A stretch of 64,000 nucleotides of DNA from Planctellipticum sp942493135 (GCA_942493135.1 OW818684.1:2108001-2172000); one strand, 5' to 3'. Positions 1-9,294 are shown, counted from the stretch's first letter. Made by a program: numbers and translations. The notes: generated by a model not told the origin, from the letters alone.

Positions 1-1
1 G

Positions 2-1012
2 CAGCCGCGTCGAGCAGATCGCCCGGCACGGACTGACGAGCAGTGGAACGAGCTGCTGGCGAGTTCGATATTTGTGAAGCCGGCTCCGCCGACGGAGTAC
101 CGGCTGAAGATTGCTCCGCCGGGCGAGAAGATTGCGATGCGGGGTAAGAGCGTGGATTTCACGCTGAGTGCGACGGGGTTCAATCTGTCGCAGGGGAGGC
201 CGGAGTTTGTGCTGGCGGAGTCGAAGCTGGCGGGGCTGAGCGTGGAGAAGTCGACCGGCAAAGTGACGTGGAAGCCGGCGGACGATTTGAAGGCGGGGAA
301 GTATTCGGCGAACGTGGAAGTGCGTCATCCGTCGGCGGCGGGGGGGAAGCTGCTGCAGAAGCTGGATCTGGTGTTGCGGGATCCGAATACGCCGCCGAAA
401 CGAGACGATTCGCCGACGCCGACGGTCTATCTGGGTCGGGAATGGCGTTACAAGCCGCCGGTGATCGATGCGGAGTCGGGGCGCGAGCAGTTGAAGATCG
501 TGCTGGGGGAGAATCCGCCGGAGGGGCTGACTTACGACGAGGCGACGGGGGAGCTTGTGTGGACGCCTCCGGAGTCGATGAAGCCCGGGGATGTGACGGT
601 GACTGTGGCGGTGACGGATACGGGCGATCCGGCGGAGACGGCGACGGTAGCGTTGCCGGTGAAGGTGGCGGACGATTATGCACAGTTCACGTATCTGGTG
701 GGTGTGGTGGCGCGGGATGATGCGAAGGAAGCGTGGCTGTACGACCGGTCGCGGGATCAGCGGACGATTTTGAGGGCGGGTGAGGGCTTCGACGTTTCGG
801 GGATCAAGGGGACGGTGGAGGCGATTTTCGGCGGAGCGATTGCAGTGCGATTGCCTGGCGGGCGGAAGGAATTGCTGCTGGGGCAGAATCTGCGGGATCT
901 GGATGAGGCGCCGGTGCTGCCTGAGCCCCCGGATCCGATGTCTCCGGCCGACGCCGGGCAGCCGGCGAATGCGCCGGCGTCGGGGGCGTCGTTGCGGTCG
1001 GCGGCGCTGTAA
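2..1012 (+). CDS. Ig-like domain protein, 5' end outside window
   Basis: The reading frame is open to the left edge with no stop, so the start lies outside the window. The visible part (about 336 residues) holds two beta-sandwich segments of the putative Ig / cadherin-like type. One follows the EYRLKIAPPGEKI stretch; the second has the He_PIG-like pattern GLTYDEATGELVWTP. A C-terminal beta-rich segment (GTVEAIFGGAIAVRLPGG ... LLLGQNL) resembles the small barrels at the end of PilP/GspC-like proteins, but this is only an impression. The tail is Pro/Ala-rich. Such domains usually sit in exported or surface proteins; function is unknown. A short hairpin follows the stop by about 40 bases. Confidence 0.75.
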   Translation, partial: QPRRADRPARTDEQWNELLASSIFVKPAPPTEYRLKIAPPGEKIAMRGKSVDFTLSATGFNLSQGRPEFVLAESKLAGLSVEKSTGKVTWKPADDLKAGKYSANVEVRHPSAAGGKLLQKLDLVLRDPNTPPKRDDSPTPTVYLGREWRYKPPVIDAESGREQLKIVLGENPPEGLTYDEATGELVWTPPESMKPGDVTVTVAVTDTGDPAETATVALPVKVADDYAQFTYLVGVVARDDAKEAWLYDRSRDQRTILRAGEGFDVSGIKGTVEAIFGGAIAVRLPGGRKELLLGQNLRDLDEAPVLPEPPDPMSPADAGQPANAPASGASLRSAAL

Positions 1013-1053
1013 CGGTTGACGTGCGTGGTCGGCGAAGGGAAGAGGTGGGCATC

Positions 1054-1074
1054 GAAGTCTCGACTTCACCCTAC
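1054..1074. repeat. Hairpin with CCCTAC tail (copy 1 of 4)
   Basis: GAAGTC and GACTTC are separated by two bases and followed by ACCCTAC. Three other intergenic hairpins in the window (10248, 15817, 30098) also end in CCCTAC although their stems differ. This copy lies 41 bases after the stop of the Ig-like gene and may act as a transcript end. Confidence 0.5.
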
Positions 1075-1247
1075 GGCTGCCGTGGTTCCGGTTCGGGAGT
1101 CGGGATTGCGTTCGGGGGCGAACTCGGTGAAAATCAACGAGTGTTGATGCCTGCCTGAATGCCTGCCGTTGAACCCCGCCGAATTCCAGATCGCCGCTGC
1201 CGCTGCCGATGCCGGGCGGGCTGATCTGCGTCGAAGGAACCCCGCCG

Positions 1248-4200
1248 ATGATGCGTCGCGCGTCTGCTGTGTTTGGCTTGTGGCTGTCGGCGATGGCTGT
1301 GGCGTCTGCCGCGGACGATGGGCGAACGCTGACGTTCGAGCAGGATATCCGTCCGATTCTGCGGGCGCATTGTCTGGACTGCCACGGTGCGGAGGAGACT
1401 CTGCAGGGTGGGCTCGATCTGCGGCTGGTCCGTTTTGCCCAGAAGGGGGGGGAGTCGGGGCCGGCGCTGGTGGCGGGAGATTCCGCGGCGAGTCATCTGC
1501 TGGCGCGGGTGCGATCGGGCGAGATGCCGCCGGGCGAGTTGAAGGTGACACCTGCGGAGTTGGCGACGTTGACGGAGTGGGTTCGGCAAGGGGCGAAGAC
1601 GGCTCGTCCGGAGCCGGAGACTCTGCCGCCGGGGCTGGGGATCACGCCCGAAGAGCGTTTGTGGTGGGCGTTTCAGCCGTTGCGTCGTCCGGACGTGCCG
1701 CAGGTGCTGTCGCAGCAGCAGGTGCGGACGTCGATCGATGCGTTTCTGCTGCAGAAGCTGGAGCAGAACGGGCTGACGTTTTCGCCGGAGGCGGACAGGG
1801 CGACGCTGGTGCGTCGGGCGTATCTGGATCTGCTGGGGTTGCCGCCGACGGTCGAGGAAGTCGATCAGTTTGTGCGGGACGATTCGGCGGGGGCGTGGGA
1901 GCGGCTGATCGAGCGGCTGCTGGAATCGCCCCGGTATGGAGAGCGGTGGGGGCGGCAGTGGCTGGACGTGGCAGGGTATGCGGATTCGGACGGGTACACG
2001 AACGACGATCCGGTCCGGCCGTACGCTTACAAGTATCGCGACTACGTGATCCGCTCGCTGAATGCGGACAAGCCGTTCAATCAGTTCCTCATTGAGCAGC
2101 TGGCCGGGGATGAGCTGGTGGCTCCTCCGTATCAGAATCTGACGCGCGAGCAACAGGAGTTGCTGATTGCGACGGGCTATCTGCGGATGGCGGTGGATGG
2201 GACGAGCTCGGGGGGCGTGGATCAGGATGTGGCGCGGAACCAGGTGGTTTCGGACACGCTGAAGATTGTGTCGACGTCGCTGCTGGGGTTGTCGGTGGGT
2301 TGCGCGCAGTGCCACGACCATCGTTACGATCCTGTGCCGCAGGCGGATTACTATGCTTTGCGGGCGATTTTTGAGCCGGCTTACGACTGGAAGAACTGGC
2401 GGAATCCGGGGCAGCGGCTGGTGTCGCTGTATACGGACGCCGATCGGGCCAGGGCGGCGGAAGTTGAAGCGGAGGTGCAGAAGATCGCCGCCGAGAAAAA
2501 CGTGAAGCAGACGGAGGCGATGGCGGCGGCGCTGGAGAAGGAACTGGAGAAGCATCCCGCGGAGCTGCGTGAGTCGTTGAAGACGGCGTATCAGACGCCG
2601 GCGGACAAGCGGACGGAAGAGCAGCAGAAGCTGTTGAAGGAGCGTCCGAGCGTGAATATTACGCCTGGGGTGCTGTACCAGTACGACCAGAAGGCGGCGG
2701 ACGAGTTGAAGAAGTTTGACGAGCGGATTGCGGAGACGCGGGGGAAGAAGCCGGTCGAAGATTTTCTGAGTCCGCTGACGGAGGTTCCGGGGACGATTCC
2801 GGCGACGCTGCTGTTTCATCGGGGCGATTACCGGCAACCGAAGTCGGAAATTGCGCCGGCGGATCTGTCGGTGAGCTCGCCGGATGGCGAGCGTTTTGCG
2901 ATCGCGAGCGACGATCCGCAGTTGCCGACGTCCGGTCGGCGGCTGGCGTATGCGAAGTGGCTGACGAGCGGTCGACATCCGCTGGTAATGCGGGTGCTGG
3001 TGAACCGTTTCTGGCTGGGGCACTTCGGCCAGGGGATCGTCGGGACTCCATCGGATTTCGGTCGGCTGGGTGAGCGTCCCAGTCATCCGGAGCTGCTGGA
3101 CTGGCTGGCGGACGAGTTTGTCGCGCAGGGGTGGAGTCTGAAGTCGTTCCATCGGCTGGTGATGACGTCGACGGCGTATCGACAGTCTTCGCGGCGGAAT
3201 CCGCAGGCGGAGCAGCTCGACGCGGATAATCGGTGGCTGTGGCGGATGCCGGTGCACCGGCTGGAAGCGGAAGTGCTGCGGGACAGCGTGCTGGCGGCGG
3301 CGGGGGTGCTGGATCTGACGATGTTCGGCCCGGCGGCGCCCGTGGCGGCGGATGACGCCGGGCAGGTGCTGGTGGCGAACGAGACGCCGCGGCGGAGCAT
3401 TTACATTCAAGCCCGGCGGTCGCAGCCGGTGGCGTTTCTGACGGCGTTCGATGCCCCGGTGATGGAAGTGAATTGCGAGCGGCGGACGTCTTCGACGGTG
3501 GCGGGGCAGTCGCTGATGCTGATGAACAGCGAATTCGCGTTGAAGCATGCGCGACTGGTGGCGGAACGGGCGCGTCGGGAGGCGACGGCGGAGTTATCGC
3601 CAGGGCTGGCGGCCGTGGCGGCGAAGTATGTGTTCCAGCAGACGTCGCCTTGGTCGTACGGCTCTGGCGCGTTCGACGCGAACACGGGTCGGACCAGCAG
3701 TTTCGCGGAGCTGCCGCATTGGACGGGAACCGGCTGGCAGGGTGGCGCGCAGCTGCCCGATGCGAAGCTGGGTTGGGCGTTGCTGCACGCGACGGGAGGG
3801 CACACGGGAGAGACGGGCTTCTCGCCGATTCGGCGGTGGAAGGCTCCGCGGGATGGGGTGGTGCAGGTGCGTGGCGTGCTCAAGCATGGAAATCCGAATG
3901 GGGACGGCGTGCATGGAGTGATCGCTTCCAGCCGGCGTGGGAGCCTGGGGGGCTGGGACGCGCACAATGGCGAGGCGCCGACGAACGTGCAGATTGAGGT
4001 TGCGAAGGGGGATACGATCGACTTTGTGACCGAGTGCCGGGCGAATGTGACTTCGGATTCGTTCGAGTGGGTCGTGACGGTAGCCTATGACGGGGCGCCG
4101 TCGAACGTCCGCGGCGCGTGGGACTCACGCGGGGATTTTCACGGACCGAATCCGCCGGCGATCGGACCACAGGTGGCACGGGCATGGCGGGTGCTGCTGC

Positions 4201-4373
4201 AGCGGGAGATTTCGCCCGAGGAACTGGAGATGGCGCTGCAGTTTGCGGGGCGGCAGCTGGAGACGCTCGATGAGCGGCCGAGCGATGCGGGTTTTCCGGA
4301 CAGTCAGCTGCAGGTGCTGACGAACCTGTGCCAGGCGCTGCTGGGCTCAAACGAGTTTCTGTATGCGGATTGA
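1248..4373 (+). CDS. DUF1549/DUF1553 (PSCyt1/PSD1) protein with cytochrome-like N-terminus
   Basis: Exported planctomycete-type protein of about 1041 residues. The start at 1248 (one of two adjacent ATGs after GAAGGAAC) is followed by a signal peptide ending near ASAAD. A cytochrome c-like segment has CLDCHG (C42, C45, H46) and MPPG. The DUF1549 domain has WLDVAGYADSDGY and a second CAQCHDH motif near residue 352. DUF1553 starts near residue 577 (MRVLVNRFW, SHPELLDWLADEF, TSTAYRQSS) and ends in the usual NEFLYAD. Unusually, about 165 residues (near 794-958, rich in Gly/Trp/Thr) are inserted inside the DUF1553 part and look like a beta-sandwich binding module. Role inferred from the family: envelope redox or polymer-degradation protein; substrate unknown. 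Confidence 0.9.
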   Translation: MMRRASAVFGLWLSAMAVASAADDGRTLTFEQDIRPILRAHCLDCHGAEETLQGGLDLRLVRFAQKGGESGPALVAGDSAASHLLARVRSGEMPPGELKVTPAELATLTEWVRQGAKTARPEPETLPPGLGITPEERLWWAFQPLRRPDVPQVLSQQQVRTSIDAFLLQKLEQNGLTFSPEADRATLVRRAYLDLLGLPPTVEEVDQFVRDDSAGAWERLIERLLESPRYGERWGRQWLDVAGYADSDGYTNDDPVRPYAYKYRDYVIRSLNADKPFNQFLIEQLAGDELVAPPYQNLTREQQELLIATGYLRMAVDGTSSGGVDQDVARNQVVSDTLKIVSTSLLGLSVGCAQCHDHRYDPVPQADYYALRAIFEPAYDWKNWRNPGQRLVSLYTDADRARAAEVEAEVQKIAAEKNVKQTEAMAAALEKELEKHPAELRESLKTAYQTPADKRTEEQQKLLKERPSVNITPGVLYQYDQKAADELKKFDERIAETRGKKPVEDFLSPLTEVPGTIPATLLFHRGDYRQPKSEIAPADLSVSSPDGERFAIASDDPQLPTSGRRLAYAKWLTSGRHPLVMRVLVNRFWLGHFGQGIVGTPSDFGRLGERPSHPELLDWLADEFVAQGWSLKSFHRLVMTSTAYRQSSRRNPQAEQLDADNRWLWRMPVHRLEAEVLRDSVLAAAGVLDLTMFGPAAPVAADDAGQVLVANETPRRSIYIQARRSQPVAFLTAFDAPVMEVNCERRTSSTVAGQSLMLMNSEFALKHARLVAERARREATAELSPGLAAVAAKYVFQQTSPWSYGSGAFDANTGRTSSFAELPHWTGTGWQGGAQLPDAKLGWALLHATGGHTGETGFSPIRRWKAPRDGVVQVRGVLKHGNPNGDGVHGVIASSRRGSLGGWDAHNGEAPTNVQIEVAKGDTIDFVTECRANVTSDSFEWVVTVAYDGAPSNVRGAWDSRGDFHGPNPPAIGPQVARAWRVLLQREISPEELEMALQFAGRQLETLDERPSDAGFPDSQLQVLTNLCQALLGSNEFLYAD

Positions 4374-4400
4374 GGCGTTTTCTGACGAGGTGCCGAAGGG

Positions 4401-4600
4401 GAAGATTTCTCGCAGAGGCGCAGAGTTGGCAGAGGCCGCAGAGAAGACGGACGGAAGAAGATTTCACGCAACGGCGCAAGGGGAAGCGGAAGGAGTCGAG
4501 AGACGAGAGTCTAGAGCCAGACAGGAAATGAGTCAGGAAGCGTCTGGCGATTCGCGATAAGCGATCAGCCTTCTTTTCTGGCGATTCGGTTCTCGTTAGT
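4401..4600 (+). repeat. Dispersed modular intergenic repeat, copy A
   Basis: Starts 28 bases after the stop of the DUF1553 gene. Modules in order: a CGCAGAGGCGCAGAG block, a GATTTCACGCAACGGCGCAA block, GTCGAGAGACGAGAGTC, then CTGGCGATTCGCGATAAGCG. The same modules occur in the same order at 48675 (+) and, on the other strand, at 46115-45935. No open frame of note lies in it. Confidence 0.65.
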
Positions 4601-4611
4601 CACTGTTCGCA

Positions 4612-5100
4612 TCATTCGGCGAGTCCGGGTTTCCAGTAAATTTCTTTATCGGGGATGCCGGCCTGGATCAGTGCGTCCTGGAGTTCCTGTTCGGTGGAGG
4701 AACGGGAGGATGCCGATCTGGCGATTTTGAGGCGATGACCGTCTTCGTCGCCCGGGACTTCGCTGACCAACTGCAGAATCCGTTGCAGGGTGACGGGTTG
4801 GTCGCCGGAGTCGGTTTGCAGGAAGAACGACCGGTCGCTGATGACGAGCGACACGGCTTTTGCGGCCGGCGCGGTTGGGGCGAAGGTTTCTGCATCCTGC
4901 AGCGGCGCTGCTGCTTTGCCGGGCACTGTCCCAGAACTCGCGCCCGTCCCGTCGGACGACGCTGGAACGGTCGCGACGCTGCGTTGGCCGATTCCGATTC
5001 CGTCGCCGGAACCGAGTCCTTTGAACCAGTCCGCGAGCCAGACGCCGACCGCGATGCCTGCCACAAGTGCAATCGCAGCAATGTTCCGCAGCCGTTTCAT
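4612..5100 (-). CDS. Hypothetical membrane-anchored protein
   Basis: I do not recognise this 162-residue protein. It starts MKRLRNIAAIALVAGIAVGV, an N-terminal membrane anchor or uncleaved signal, followed by a Ser/Thr/Ala/Pro-rich linker (about residues 35-75). A compact C-terminal domain follows with VSLVISDRSFFLQTDSG and QELQDALIQAGIPDKEIYWKPG. The linker plus small globular domain suggests a periplasmic domain tethered to the inner membrane. The frame stays open far upstream, but the anchor sequence and a putative promoter at 5188-5216 make 5100 the sensible start. It is transcribed away from the DPGTGS cassette. Confidence 0.7.
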   Translation of the reverse strand: MKRLRNIAAIALVAGIAVGVWLADWFKGLGSGDGIGIGQRSVATVPASSDGTGASSGTVPGKAAAPLQDAETFAPTAPAAKAVSLVISDRSFFLQTDSGDQPVTLQRILQLVSEVPGDEDGHRLKIARSASSRSSTEQELQDALIQAGIPDKEIYWKPGLAE

Positions 5101-5433
5101 GCAGTTCCCTCGATTCGCGGACAGGAGGCGGAGGCCTCTGAAGTGTTGCGGGGGCTCTCGATGCTGTCCAGAGCATTCGGTTACTCGTGATAAATTCCGT
5201 GGTCCGCAAATTGCAAGTCCGGGATTGATCGCCGGGAAATGAACGGTTGAAACATCAGGGTTGAGTTGCGGAAAAGAGACGGCGTGCGGACGGCTGTGAA
5301 GTTGGAAAGGAAATCCAGGAATTTCCGGGCAAGCGAGCGAATCCTTTTCGCGAGTTGTGGGTTCTATGAAAAGAGGAGAATCGTCGAACGCCTGCACGGT
5401 GAAGACGGGCTCCAGAAGAACCAGAAAGGCTGA
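5101..5433. other. Divergent intergenic region
   Basis: 333 bases between the leftward gene at 4612-5100 and the rightward cassette starting at 5434. Apart from the leftward promoter noted separately and a small imperfect palindrome (GAGGCGGAGGCCTC) near 5125, I see no gene or RNA. A promoter for the cassette should lie here but I could not fix it. Confidence 0.5.
5188..5216 (-). promoter_or_regulatory. Putative sigma70 promoter for the gene at 4612-5100
   Basis: On the minus strand TTGCAA (5211-5216) and TTATCA (5188-5193) are 17 bases apart, about 88 bases upstream of the start at 5100. Matches are partial, so this is tentative. Confidence 0.35.
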
Positions 5434-5607
5434 ATGAAGATGACCGCGTTGCTCGCATACATGGATCCCGGGACAGGCAGCATGCTGCTGCAGCTTCTGG
5501 TTGGCGGGACGGCGGGACTGGCTGTTTTCGGTCGTCATCTGTGGCAGTCGCTGACCGAGCGGTTTCACCGGCACCAGCCAACGCCGGCCGAACGGATTTC
5601 CGCCTGA
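5434..5607 (+). CDS. Small membrane protein with YMDPGTGS motif
   Basis: A 57-residue protein beginning MKMTALLAYMDPGTGSMLLQ, then a Gly/Ala/Leu helix (LLVGGTAGLAVF) and a basic tail with RHLW and RFHRHQP. Small proteins with YxDPGTGS followed by one helix are known to sit next to membrane AlkP-superfamily (sulfatase-fold) genes and methyltransferases, and that is the case here: the methyltransferase begins 35 bases downstream and the AlkP-fold enzyme follows it. The role is unknown; a membrane partner or anchor for the enzyme is plausible (inference). A second possible start (codon 3) exists. There is only a moderate ribosome site (AGAAAGG) upstream. Confidence 0.75.
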   Translation: MKMTALLAYMDPGTGSMLLQLLVGGTAGLAVFGRHLWQSLTERFHRHQPTPAERISA

Positions 5608-5642
5608 AGACGTTCGACTCTTGAAACGCTGGGCGCCGAACC

Positions 5643-7175
5643 ATGCCACCAGCGACTGACGACGAACACTGCAAGACTCCGAAATCGCCAGCGATTTCCC
5701 CGCCTGCTGCCCCCCCACCCGTGCCATCGTCAACACCCACTCATTCCGGTGAGCTCGCCGCGATCGCCGACGCGTCGGTCGGTCGTCCTGCATACGTTCT
5801 GGAGTTCGATCCCGGTTCATTTCGCGATCGGGATGGACGGGTTTTTGAGCAGGACGGAGCCATCTACCGGCTGGTGTCGGATGCGGCGCTGCTCGACTGG
5901 CGATCCCTCCGTGAAACCCGGTGCTTTCGCGGCGCCGTGGAACGTGGCGCGCTGATTGAGACTCGAGAGGCCGAGGGGATTGCGTCAGTGGTCGCGGGAG
6001 GCCGTTGGGCCGGCGTGCTGCATCACGAAAAGGTGCCGTTCGTCAGCTATCCGTACGAGTGGTCGTTCGGGATGCTGCGAGACGCGGGGCTGCTGCAGCT
6101 GGAGTTGCTGGCGGCGGCGCTGGAGGAAGGCCTGAATCTCAAGGACGGCTCGGCGTATAACGTTCAATGGCGCGGCGTGAAGCCGGTCTTCATCGACATT
6201 CTATCGTTCCAGCGATTCGACGGGCGGCCGTTCTGGCCCGGCTATCGCCAGTTCTGTCAGATGTTCCTGAACCCGCTGCTGCTGCAGGCGTGGCGCAACA
6301 TTGCATTTCAGCCTCTGCTGCGGGGATCGCTGGAAGGGATCACGCCCAGGCAGTGCCGCAGGATGCTGTCGACGCGGGATCTCGTGCGGCGCGGCGCCCT
6401 GACGCACGTGCTGCTGCATTCGCAACTGGAGGGGATGACTGGCAACGGGCCGCGTGTCGGCGGGCCGCCGCAGGGACCGCAGGCGATCCAGCACAACGTG
6501 CGCGGACTGCGGCGGATCATCCACCGTCTGGCGTGGCGACCGGGCCGGTCGACATGGTCGGAGTACGCAAAGTGCAACAGTTACTCGGCCGATGACCACG
6601 CCGCGAAGCGGGAATTTGTGGCGACGGCGTGTGCGGCGCGTCGGCGTCGGCTGGTGTACGATTTCGGCGCCAATACCGGCGAGTATTCGCGGCTGGCGGC
6701 GGAGCACGCCGACCTGGTGGTCGCTCTTGATTCCGACGCGGTGGCGGTGGACTGGATGTACCGCGAGCTGGTGAAATCGGGCGTTACCAACGTTCAGCCG
6801 CTGGTGTTTGATCTGGCGGATCCTTCGCCGGGGCTCGGCTGGCGGAATCGGGAGCGTCGTCCGCTGGAGGAGCGCGGCCAGCCGGATCTGGTGCTGTGTC
6901 TGGCGGTGATTCACCATCTGGTTCTGGGGCGGAATCTCCCGCTGACCGAGGTGTTGGACTGGTTCGCCGGACTGACGAAGGAACTGGTCATCGAGTTCGT
7001 GGATCTGGAGGATCCGATGGTCCGTCTGATGCTGGCCAATCGGCGGGACCGGGATCCGGCCTACACGCTCGAAAGATTCGAGTCACTGCTGCAGGAACGG
7101 TTTCGTGTGGTGCGTCGGGTGGCGCTGCCTTCGGGGACTCGGACGTTGTTCCATGCTGTCACATCAGGTTCCTGA
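5643..7175 (+). CDS. Class I SAM-dependent methyltransferase
   Basis: A 510-residue protein. The C-terminal half is a Rossmann methyltransferase: motif I VYDFGANTGEYSRLA (near residue 340), acidic ribose-binding segment VVALDSDAVAVD, then PDLVLCLAVIHHLVLG and ELVIEFVDLEDPMV. The N-terminal half (VSYPYEWSFGMLRDAGLLQLEL, WRGVKPVFIDILSFQ) is conserved in large methyltransferases of the NoeA-like kind, which are often linked to surface glycan genes. The gene sits between the DPGTGS small protein and the membrane AlkP-fold enzyme, overlapping the latter by 23 bases, so the three are probably co-translated. The acceptor is unknown; a cell-surface polymer or lipid head group is my inference. Confidence 0.85.
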   Translation: MPPATDDEHCKTPKSPAISPPAAPPPVPSSTPTHSGELAAIADASVGRPAYVLEFDPGSFRDRDGRVFEQDGAIYRLVSDAALLDWRSLRETRCFRGAVERGALIETREAEGIASVVAGGRWAGVLHHEKVPFVSYPYEWSFGMLRDAGLLQLELLAAALEEGLNLKDGSAYNVQWRGVKPVFIDILSFQRFDGRPFWPGYRQFCQMFLNPLLLQAWRNIAFQPLLRGSLEGITPRQCRRMLSTRDLVRRGALTHVLLHSQLEGMTGNGPRVGGPPQGPQAIQHNVRGLRRIIHRLAWRPGRSTWSEYAKCNSYSADDHAAKREFVATACAARRRRLVYDFGANTGEYSRLAAEHADLVVALDSDAVAVDWMYRELVKSGVTNVQPLVFDLADPSPGLGWRNRERRPLEERGQPDLVLCLAVIHHLVLGRNLPLTEVLDWFAGLTKELVIEFVDLEDPMVRLMLANRRDRDPAYTLERFESLLQERFRVVRRVALPSGTRTLFHAVTSGS

Positions 7176-9294
7176 AACGGGCGGGCCGCTGGAAAGCGTC
7201 GATGATCGAAAGACCGTCGCGACCAATCGCGCCGTTTTCGGCGACATCTGCGAACTGTGGGCGCTGTTTGCGTTTGCGGTGGCGGAGCCGGTCTACAGCC
7301 GGCTGGTGAATCGGCCGATGTATCTGGAACGTCAGATCGACAGTTCCCTCTGGCTGCTGATCGGGCTGCTGTCGTTCGTGGGGCCGGTGCTACTGGCGGC
7401 GGCGAGCGTCGGGCTGGCACGTCTGAGCCGACGGCTGTATCGAATCTGGCATGTTGCGGGGTGGTCGGTCATGGCGGGACTGCTGGTCCTGCTTGCGTTC
7501 CGGTACAGCACGCTGCGTCTGCCGTTTTTTGTCGCGGCGGCGACCGCCGTCTGTTTGACAACCGTATTGGTGGTTGTGCGTCAGCGTGTGGCGTCCATCG
7601 GATCGCTGCTGCGGGCGGCCTCGCTGGGGACGCTGATTTTCCCGGTGGTCTTTGCCGTTGAAGTGTTCGGCAAAGGGGACGATTCGCGGCCCGCTGCTGC
7701 TGCGACGGAAGTTCGCCGGCCGACGCCCGTGGTGCTCGTCATTTTCGATGAGTTCTGCGGAGTGACGCTGATGGACGCCAATCGCGCGGTTAACGCGGCC
7801 CGCTTTCCCGGATTCGCCGAGCTGGGGACGACGGCGACCTGGTACCGGAACGCCACCTCGGTTCATCCGCGAACGGACCATGCCGTTCCGGCCATTCTGT
7901 CCGGGAAGTTTCCGGACCGCGTTGCCGAACCCATGGCACGGGAGTATCCGCAGAATCTGTTTTCGCTCCTGCTGCGCGGTCGGACTTACTCACCGGTCGT
8001 CTTTGAGCCGTACACGCGACTTTACCCGATCGCAGAAATGAAGGGCGTGAAGTCGGAGACGGCGTACCACGACACGACGGCCAGTTTTTTTGAGCTGTTG
8101 CCGGTGGCGTATCTGCAGGACGTGCTGCCGGACGATCAGCCACTGATCGACGTCAATCTGCCGCTGGCCTGGTTCAATCTGCGTAATCCCGTCGAGGAAT
8201 GGAATCGGCGCGGCGGCTTGATCATGCACATGTGGGACAGCGACCGACTTTGGCAGGTCGACCAGTTTCTGGAGTGCATTGCTCCGCGACGGCTGCCGGG
8301 CCTGTACTTCGCGCACTTCTGCCTGCCGCATTATCCGTGGTGCTATCTGCCGTCCGGTCGGCATTACGAGGCCGATGCGGGGATCTTTGCGACAACTCAG
8401 ATCCCCGGGGCGTTGGGAGACCTTCAGGAAGAGTGGGGGCCGGACGAGCTGGCGACGGATCAGGCCTGTGCGCGCTCCATTCTCCAGGCGCAGTTTGCCG
8501 ACCGGCAGGTTGCGCGGCTGATCGCGCGCCTGAAGGAAACCGAACTGTTCGACGAATGCCTGCTGATTGTTGTCGCGGATCATGGTGTCTCGTTCCGGCC
8601 AAACCATTCGCGGCGTCTGGCTGCCGCCGATTCGCTGGCGGATATTATGTCGGTTCCGCTGTTCGTGAAGCTGCCGAAGCAGACGGCGGGGAGCATCAGC
8701 GATCGCAATGTCGAGACGATCGACGTGCTTCCGACGATTGCCGACGTGCTTGGAATAGACCTGGCAGAGCCGGTGGACGGCGTCTCCTTCCTGGACCCCG
8801 CCAGTCCCGAGAAGCCGATCAAGCGGTTCTGCAACGAACAGGATGTGACTGAGGTCGACGCGGTCTTCGAGGAGAAATACGCCGTTCTGGCCCACATGCT
8901 CGGCAAGTTCGGCGGCGGCCGGTCTCCGGAGCGGATGTATCGTCTCGGGCCTCACTCCGAGTTGATCGGCCGGCCGGCCGAGGAATTGCGAATCGGTCCG
9001 ACGTCGAGCTGGAAACCGGTGGTCGACAGTCCGCGGAGCTTCCGGGTTGAAGGGGATTTCGTCCCCTGTCATCTAACAGGCCGCGTGAAAGGCCCGAATG
9101 AAACACCTCCACGCCCGGTGGCCCTGGCGGTCGCGGTGAATGGCATCATTCGCGGCACGACCCGGACGTACACGACGCCGGAATGCCGCGATCGATGGTC
9201 GCTGCTGCTGCCGGAGGAAGATTTCCGGCCAGGAGAGAATGAGGTCGAAGTCATGCTGATCCCGGATGGCGTCGGTGGCGCCATTTCGCATTGA
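7153..9294 (+). CDS. Membrane alkaline-phosphatase-superfamily (sulfatase-fold) enzyme
   Basis: A 713-residue protein. About five hydrophobic helices fill residues 20-175 (WLLIGLLSFVGPVLLAAASV, VMAGLLVLLAF, LPFFVAAATAVCL). They are followed by a sulfatase-fold catalytic domain with PVVLVIFDEF (metal Asp), HPRTDHAVPAILSG (likely Thr nucleophile) and VVADHGVSF (metal Asp-His). There is no CxPxR or SxPxR, so it is not a formylglycine sulfatase. The layout is closer to LTA-synthase/phosphoethanolamine-transferase-like enzymes. A beta-rich C-terminal segment follows the catalytic domain. The start at 7153 overlaps the methyltransferase end, which suggests coupled translation. Likely role (inference): transfer or hydrolysis of phosphate-linked head groups on an envelope polymer. 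Confidence 0.85.
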   Translation: MLSHQVPETGGPLESVDDRKTVATNRAVFGDICELWALFAFAVAEPVYSRLVNRPMYLERQIDSSLWLLIGLLSFVGPVLLAAASVGLARLSRRLYRIWHVAGWSVMAGLLVLLAFRYSTLRLPFFVAAATAVCLTTVLVVVRQRVASIGSLLRAASLGTLIFPVVFAVEVFGKGDDSRPAAAATEVRRPTPVVLVIFDEFCGVTLMDANRAVNAARFPGFAELGTTATWYRNATSVHPRTDHAVPAILSGKFPDRVAEPMAREYPQNLFSLLLRGRTYSPVVFEPYTRLYPIAEMKGVKSETAYHDTTASFFELLPVAYLQDVLPDDQPLIDVNLPLAWFNLRNPVEEWNRRGGLIMHMWDSDRLWQVDQFLECIAPRRLPGLYFAHFCLPHYPWCYLPSGRHYEADAGIFATTQIPGALGDLQEEWGPDELATDQACARSILQAQFADRQVARLIARLKETELFDECLLIVVADHGVSFRPNHSRRLAAADSLADIMSVPLFVKLPKQTAGSISDRNVETIDVLPTIADVLGIDLAEPVDGVSFLDPASPEKPIKRFCNEQDVTEVDAVFEEKYAVLAHMLGKFGGGRSPERMYRLGPHSELIGRPAEELRIGPTSSWKPVVDSPRSFRVEGDFVPCHLTGRVKGPNETPPRPVALAVAVNGIIRGTTRTYTTPECRDRWSLLLPEEDFRPGENEVEVMLIPDGVGGAISH

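Noticed and set aside
1134..3548. Very long open frame antisense to the DUF1553 gene
   Set aside because: Arg/Pro/His-rich shadow typical of high-GC third positions. The sense gene has clear domains.
5101..5820. Long minus-strand extension of the gene at 4612
   Set aside because: The extension crosses the rightward cassette and lacks conserved features. The signal-anchor start at 5100 fits better.
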